A stretch of DNA of 64,000 bases from an uncultured bacterium (GTDB taxonomy: Bacteria; Cyanobacteriota; Vampirovibrionia; Gastranaerophilales; Gastranaerophilaceae). This document shows positions 59,808 through 64,000 of this stretch, in pieces; within the stretch, counting starts at the first letter, position 1, and each line of letters opens with the position of its first letter. The notes below the pieces were generated by a model, which saw nothing but the letters and a program-made list of their open reading frames with translations, was not told where the DNA came from and did not search any database. The position numbers and the translations under genes are program-made. The DNA lies in NCBI GenBank assembly GCA_949284415.1, contig CASDVM010000012.1, positions 121,788-185,787 of the forward strand, given 5' to 3'.

Positions 59808-61030
59808 CAAAACGTGTAGTTGTTACGGGAATGGCGTTCACAAGCCCTTTAGGAAGCGATATAAATACTGCATTTGAAAGCCTTCAAAAACTTGAAAACT
59901 GTGTTGAATATAACAAAGACCTTGACCGGTATCAAAAACTGAATACACGGCTCTCTGCACGCGTAAAAGGTTTTGAAATTCCGCCGTCTTATAACAGAAA
60001 AGTTACCCGCACAATGGGACCTCTGTCAATAATGGCAGTTAGAACAGCTGAACAGGCGCTTGAAGATGCAGGACTTCTTGGTGATGAAATTATTACAAAC
60101 GGACAGACAGGTGTAAGCTACGGTTCATCATCAGGCTCTCTTGATGCAATAATAGATTTTTACGGAATGCAGGTTGATAAGGTGGTAAGGGGCCTGAATT
60201 CAGGTTCATATGTAAAAATGATGCCCCAGACTGCTCCTGTAAATATTTCGCTTTACTTAAAAACCACAGGGCGGCTTGTACCATGTTCAACTGCGTGCAC
60301 TTCAGGTTCAATGGGTATAGGCTATGCTTATGAAACAATCAAAAACGGTTATGAAACAGTAATGATTGCAGGCGGCGGTGAAGAACTTCATGCAACGGAA
60401 ATTGCAATCTTTGACACATTGTATGCAACAAGTTTGAAAAACGATACCCCGAAATTAACTCCCTCACCTTTTGACAAAAAACGAGATGGGCTTGTGCTCG
60501 GCGAAGGTGCAGGAACAGTAATTCTTGAAGAATATGAACACGCAAAAAAACGCGGGGCAAAAATATATGCAGAAATCATAGGTTTCGGCACAAACACTGA
60601 CGGAACACATATCACAAATCCAAACAGAGAAACAATGAAAATTGCTCTTGAGCTTGCACTTAAAGACGCAAACCTTACACCTGACAAAATAGGTTACGTA
60701 AACGCACACGGTACAGGAACAATTCAGGGAGATCTGGCGGAAACATGGGCGACAGAACAGGTATTTAAACGTCCTGTACCTGTAAGTTCCACAAAAAGTT
60801 ACACAGGCCACACGCTTGGCGCATGCGGTGCAATTGAAGCGATTTTGAGCATAGAAATGATGAACAGAGGCTGGTTCCATCCGACTTTGAATTTAACGGA
60901 AATCGATCCCGAATGCGGAAAACTTGATTACATAACAGGAAAAGGCAGAGAAATAAAAACTGATTATGTAATGTCAAACAACTTTGCCTTCGGCGGCATT
61001 AATACGTCATTGATTTTCAAAAGAATATAA
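59804..61030 (+). CDS. Beta-ketoacyl-ACP synthase II-like (ApeR-like)
   Basis: A second condensing enzyme. Catalytic residues are Cys165 (STACTSGSMG), His302 (VNAHGTGT) and His336 (SYTGHTLGA). The segment ACTSGSMGIGYAYETIKNG and GGGEELHATEIAIFDTLYATS followed by TPSPFDKKRDGLVLGEGAG is closer to the ApeR type than to housekeeping FabF. It has 408 residues. It is the last gene of the four-gene plus-strand operon. No acyl carrier protein, acyl-CoA ligase or ammonia lyase is present next to it. Confidence 0.9.
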   Translation: MTKRVVVTGMAFTSPLGSDINTAFESLQKLENCVEYNKDLDRYQKLNTRLSARVKGFEIPPSYNRKVTRTMGPLSIMAVRTAEQALEDAGLLGDEIITNGQTGVSYGSSSGSLDAIIDFYGMQVDKVVRGLNSGSYVKMMPQTAPVNISLYLKTTGRLVPCSTACTSGSMGIGYAYETIKNGYETVMIAGGGEELHATEIAIFDTLYATSLKNDTPKLTPSPFDKKRDGLVLGEGAGTVILEEYEHAKKRGAKIYAEIIGFGTNTDGTHITNPNRETMKIALELALKDANLTPDKIGYVNAHGTGTIQGDLAETWATEQVFKRPVPVSSTKSYTGHTLGACGAIEAILSIEMMNRGWFHPTLNLTEIDPECGKLDYITGKGREIKTDYVMSNNFAFGGINTSLIFKRI

Positions 61031-61077
61031 TTTTGTTTTCCCACCCTACAAGCTAGTTATCAGCAGTTATGGTATTA

Positions 61078-61251
61078 TTATTCCATTTTTTTGTTAACCT
61101 TTTTGGAAATCAGGCAGGCAGCTTCATAAAAGACTATAGGCAGACTGCAGTAACCCGATACAACAAGCGCATCTTTGACAGGTGTCGGCTTTTTTACCTG
61201 CGGTACTATTTTTGAATCTGATGTTTGAATTCTTACGGGCGGTACTTTCAT
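61078..61251 (-). CDS. Small 57-aa hypothetical protein
   Basis: A short minus-strand frame encodes a basic, Pro-rich start (KVPPVRIQTSDSKIVPQVKKP) followed by VVSGYCSLPIVFYEAACLISKKVNKK, an amphipathic or membrane-surface helix with two Cys. Neither an RBS nor a -10/N6 box is convincing. I list it because the composition is protein-like and it fills a 330-bp gap, but it may be chance. It converges on the polyene-like operon. Confidence 0.4.
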   Translation of the reverse strand: MKVPPVRIQTSDSKIVPQVKKPTPVKDALVVSGYCSLPIVFYEAACLISKKVNKKME

Positions 61252-61362
61252 ACAAGTATTTTCTTACCTTTTGTGAATAAAAACATTAGACAAAAGAGCA
61301 GAAATTTTTGTATTTTTGTACTATAATGAAAATCAGGCTGATTAATATAAATAGGGAAAAGT

Positions 61363-62979
61363 ATGATAACAACAGATAAATTGACCGTCAGATTCGGTTC
61401 GCAGACATTATTTGAGAATGTAAGCATTAAATTTACCCCAGGCAACTGCTACGGTGTTATAGGCGCAAACGGAGCAGGGAAAAGTACGCTGTTGAAAGTT
61501 ATAGCAGGCGATATTGAACCTACATCGGGAGAAGTCCATATTTCAAAAGGGCAGAGAATTGCGGTTTTGCGTCAGGATCATTTTGCTTTTGATAATTACA
61601 AAGTCATTGATACCGTAATAATGGGACACAAAAAGTTATACGACATTATGCAGGAACGCGATGCATTATATTCAAAGCCTGATTTTTCGGATGAAGACGG
61701 CATAAAAGTTGCGCATCTCGAAGAAGAATTTGCCGCTCTTGACGGCTGGCAGGCAGAAGCTATGGCTGCGTCTTTGTTATCTGATTTGGGAATTCCCGAT
61801 GAGCTTCACTACGAGCAGATGTCAGAACTTGCAGGAAGCGAAAAAGTGCGTGTATTATTAGCGCAGGCATTATTTGGAAATCCTGATATACTTTTGCTGG
61901 ATGAACCGACAAACCATCTTGATTTAAACACAATCTCGTGGCTTGAAGAATTTTTAATAAATTTCCAAAACCTTGTTATCGTAGTTTCCCATGACAGAAA
62001 ATTTCTTGACAATGTCTGCACACACATGGCAGATATTGATTACAAAAATATTCAGCTATACACAGGCAACTACTCTTTCTGGTCGCAGGCAAGCCAGCTG
62101 ATTAAAAAACAAAAAGAAGAACAGAATAAGAAAACCGAAGAAAAAATGGAAGAATTAAAAGCCTTTATTGCCCGTTTCAGTGCAAACGCCTCTAAAGCCA
62201 AACAGGCAACTTCCAGAAAAAATATGCTTGATAAATTGTCGCTTGAAGAAATTAAACCATCATCAAGACAATACCCGAGAATCAGGTTTACCTACAACAA
62301 AATCCCCGGCAAGGATGTTCTTCAGGTCAAAAATCTTTATAAAACCGTTGACGGCGAGCTTTTAATCAAAAATTTGAGCTTTGAAATTAATCAGGGAGAA
62401 AAAGTAGCATTTATTGCACGCGATCCGTTTATTATTACAAATCTTTTTGATATTTTAGAAGACCGTGTAAAGCCTGACAGCGGAGAAGTTATCTGGGGTG
62501 TAACGGCTACGCATTCATATTTCCCGAAAGACAACAATTTCTATTTTGAAAACAACATGACCATAATGCAGTGGCTTGCGCAGTATTCACCTGATCAGCA
62601 CGTAAATTTTTTACGCGGGTATTTGGGCAGAATGCTGTTTTCTGGTGATGATGCGGATAAGAAGGTTAATGTTCTTTCAGGCGGCGAAAAAGTCCGCTGT
62701 CTGTTTGCGAAAATGATGATAGCTGAAGCAAACGTAATGATTTTTGACGAACCTACAAACCATCTCGATTTAGAAGCAATTACCGCTCTGAATAATGCAA
62801 TGATAGATTTCCCGGGGACAATTCTTTTTACATCGCAGGATTATCAACTGATTCAAACCGTTGCCGACAGAATAATCGAAATTTCTCCAAAAGGTTACAT
62901 AAATATGCGCAACAAATATGACGAATATCTTAAAAATCCCGTTGTGCTAAAAAAACGTCAGGAATTATACGGAGCATAG
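61363..62979 (+). CDS. ABC-F family ATPase (YkpA/YbiT type)
   Basis: A soluble translation-related ATPase with two ABC domains and no membrane part. Domain 1 has Walker A GANGAGKST (about 35), signature LAGSEKVRVLLAQ, Walker B ILLLDEPTNHLD. A charged linker KKQKEEQNKKTEEKMEELKAF follows. Domain 2 keeps LSGGEKVRC and MIFDEPTNHLD but has IARDPFIITNL where Walker A should be. These two departures are usual in the YkpA-like subgroup. It has 538 residues. TATAAT lies about 40 bases upstream, and AGGGAAA precedes the ATG. Confidence 0.92.
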   Translation: MITTDKLTVRFGSQTLFENVSIKFTPGNCYGVIGANGAGKSTLLKVIAGDIEPTSGEVHISKGQRIAVLRQDHFAFDNYKVIDTVIMGHKKLYDIMQERDALYSKPDFSDEDGIKVAHLEEEFAALDGWQAEAMAASLLSDLGIPDELHYEQMSELAGSEKVRVLLAQALFGNPDILLLDEPTNHLDLNTISWLEEFLINFQNLVIVVSHDRKFLDNVCTHMADIDYKNIQLYTGNYSFWSQASQLIKKQKEEQNKKTEEKMEELKAFIARFSANASKAKQATSRKNMLDKLSLEEIKPSSRQYPRIRFTYNKIPGKDVLQVKNLYKTVDGELLIKNLSFEINQGEKVAFIARDPFIITNLFDILEDRVKPDSGEVIWGVTATHSYFPKDNNFYFENNMTIMQWLAQYSPDQHVNFLRGYLGRMLFSGDDADKKVNVLSGGEKVRCLFAKMMIAEANVMIFDEPTNHLDLEAITALNNAMIDFPGTILFTSQDYQLIQTVADRIIEISPKGYINMRNKYDEYLKNPVVLKKRQELYGA

Positions 62980-63016
62980 CTTGATACTCATAATTAAAAT
63001 TAAATTTTAATTATAA

Positions 63017-63643
63017 CTATTTTTGTTTTCTGAAATTATTTTTTACATAAATTGTATATTTATCCTGACCGAAGTGCGAAAATGTAATTTTACCGATTGA
63101 CGAAGCTTTAAAAAGTCCTGCAACAGGGGAATATTTAACACTTTGCGGACGGAATGAATATTTATAGAAATATTTGTCTGTATCATTTAAGAGAAGAAAG
63201 TCTTTTTTTTCAAATGCAGGTTTTCTGACAGTTGTTTTGTTGTCGATGAAATGTGAAATTAATAAAATTTCAGCATCAGGAAAAATTTCTTTAACCTGCC
63301 CCTGTGTCAGTTCCTTTTCTTCGAAAATTTTTCCGTTATAAACGAGTTCGAAAAACTTTAAATCCGCATTGTGGCAGGATATCAGACGGCCGTTATACAA
63401 AAATTCATAGTCTGAACCCAGCATAACCTCGTTATCGTTATATGAATAAATAGAATAATTTCCTGTACCTGTAGATGTTCTTTTAGAAAGGGAAATCATA
63501 TCGTCAACAGGAGCGCCGACAGAAAAAGCTGCACTTTTCGGCGAATACAAAAGCTGAGTTGAATTCAAAACAGGTTTCATATTATCTGCAAACACAGGAG
63601 AACACAGCATTAAAAGACCCAAAGTTAAAATTATTTTTTTCAT
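63017..63643 (-). CDS. Secreted hypothetical protein, 208 aa
   Basis: The first 20 residues are a clean signal peptide (MKKIILTLGLLMLCSPVFADN, cut after FA). The mature part is beta-rich and polar (LLYSPKSAAFSV, NYSIYSYNDNEVML, YEFLYNGRLISCHNADLKFFELVYNGKIF) and contains one Cys. I do not recognise the family. The start is ATG 63643 with GAAAGGG five bases upstream; a GTG two codons earlier is rejected. It is probably periplasmic and monocistronic. Confidence 0.75.
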   Translation of the reverse strand: MKKIILTLGLLMLCSPVFADNMKPVLNSTQLLYSPKSAAFSVGAPVDDMISLSKRTSTGTGNYSIYSYNDNEVMLGSDYEFLYNGRLISCHNADLKFFELVYNGKIFEEKELTQGQVKEIFPDAEILLISHFIDNKTTVRKPAFEKKDFLLLNDTDKYFYKYSFRPQSVKYSPVAGLFKASSIGKITFSHFGQDKYTIYVKNNFRKQK

Positions 63644-63797
63644 AAACACCCTTTCATATTTTTTATAATATTAACACAAAAATATTAAAAATTATTCAAT
63701 TGCCCTTACGAGGAAATACAAATATCCTGTTTATGGGTAAACTTCTGATAGAATCAAGGTAAGCCGTTTTTATTAAAAATTGATTTTCTTTTTCCTT

Positions 63798-63842
63798 CCC
63801 TCTCACCCTTGGGGAGAGGGTGTCCAAAGGACAAGAGATGGG
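63798..63842. repeat. CCCTCTC-type palindromic repeat
   Basis: CCCTCTC (63798-63804) and GAGAGGG (63814-63820) form a hairpin, followed by GTGTCCAAAGGACAAGAGATGGG containing a GTCC/GGAC hairpin. It is kin to the unit inserted in the ketosynthase gene. Confidence 0.7.
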
Positions 63843-63903
63843 TTTATCAGATCTCAAGAAGCTTATACATAGTTTTATCGGTGCTGCGCACTATAAACTT
63901 AAT

Positions 63904-64000
63904 ATGAGTACATATGCACAACAAAAAAAAGGAGCCGCAACTTCGGGAATTTATCTCAAAGCCGTAAGCTCCGTTGGAATTAAGAATAGCTGGAAGTATG
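63904..64000 (+). CDS. 5' part of an unknown gene, cut by the window end
   Basis: The frame MSTYAQQKKGAATSGIYLKAV and onward stays open to the right edge (32 codons). ATG 63904 has TATAAA exactly six bases upstream and no RBS, the leaderless layout used elsewhere in this window. An in-frame ATG at 63838 lies inside a repeat and is not preferred. Too short to assign a product. Confidence 0.45.
   Translation, partial: MSTYAQQKKGAATSGIYLKAVSSVGIKNSWKY

Noticed and set aside
61363..62979. Broken Walker A and ABC signature as a novel mutation in the ABC-F gene
   Set aside because: The YkpA/YbiT subgroup, as I know it, normally carries LxGSEKV in domain 1 and lacks a classical Walker A in domain 2.
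1..64000. CRISPR arrays or IS elements with transposase
   Set aside because: No regularly spaced direct repeats and no transposase-like ORF were seen; repeats are short palindromes only.

Overview
The window is an AT-rich (roughly one third G+C by eye), densely packed bacterial chromosome segment with no phage, plasmid, insertion-sequence transposase or CRISPR array. Gene content points to an anaerobic, fermentative, Gram-negative-type bacterium. It has lipid A genes (lpxD, lpxC, fabZ, lpxA, rfaE2), an oxygen-sensitive class III ribonucleotide reductase with its activase, a PPi-dependent phosphofructokinase beside a glucokinase, a D-lactate-dehydrogenase-like enzyme, and a type IV prepilin-like protein (FTLAEVLITLGIIGVVAALT type). 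Several large lineage-specific membrane proteins add to this. I read the combination as a gut Gastranaerophilales/Vampirovibrionia (Melainabacteria) member. That placement is inference from gene style, not from a marker-gene phylogeny.

Layout. 1-8.6 kb: end of murA, a small duplicated-motif protein, mfd, a PrsA/SurA-like foldase, then a cobalamin riboswitch in front of nrdDG. 8.6-15.3 kb: priA and a PC4-like protein on the minus strand, dapB, small HTH genes, asd, and a group of short peptides, two of which share one C-terminal motif. 15.4-18.6 kb: rfaE2, a degenerate GIY-YIG protein, lpxD, lpxC, fabZ. 18.7-31.1 kb: an orphan peptide-ABC ATPase, a LysM-like membrane protein, ispE-rsmA, gshA, a structured intergenic region, a 2-hydroxyacid dehydrogenase, a MITE-like element next to ubiE, DUF4127, mntP, hpf and a glycosyltransferase. 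31.2-41 kb: HEAT protein, histidine kinase, PPi-PFK/glucokinase, prepilin, holA-holB and several XRE regulators. 41-50 kb: a tiny membrane peptide locus, M29 peptidase, lpxA, lineage-specific proteins, bioY-rimI, a diguanylate-cyclase-like gene and a tRNA-Glu. 50-56 kb: secreted and membrane proteins, an esterase and an alcohol dehydrogenase. 56.1-61.0 kb: a compact aryl-polyene-like fatty acid synthase locus. 61-64 kb: an ABC-F protein, a secreted protein and the start of a cut-off gene.

Two features run across the whole window. First, at least thirteen genes have a -10-like hexamer exactly six bases before ATG and usually no Shine-Dalgarno. This indicates leaderless mRNAs, and I used it to choose several starts. 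Second, the intergenic DNA is full of small palindromic repeats. These have entered three coding sequences in frame, one terminator loop and one gene end.

The most interesting candidates for something undescribed are four. They are the minimal aryl-polyene-like locus with its 14-bp divergent promoter, the paired short peptides ending in LEQTxQIA, the -10/N6/ATG architecture, and the tandem SD-bearing leader repeats before lpxA and the GGDEF gene.
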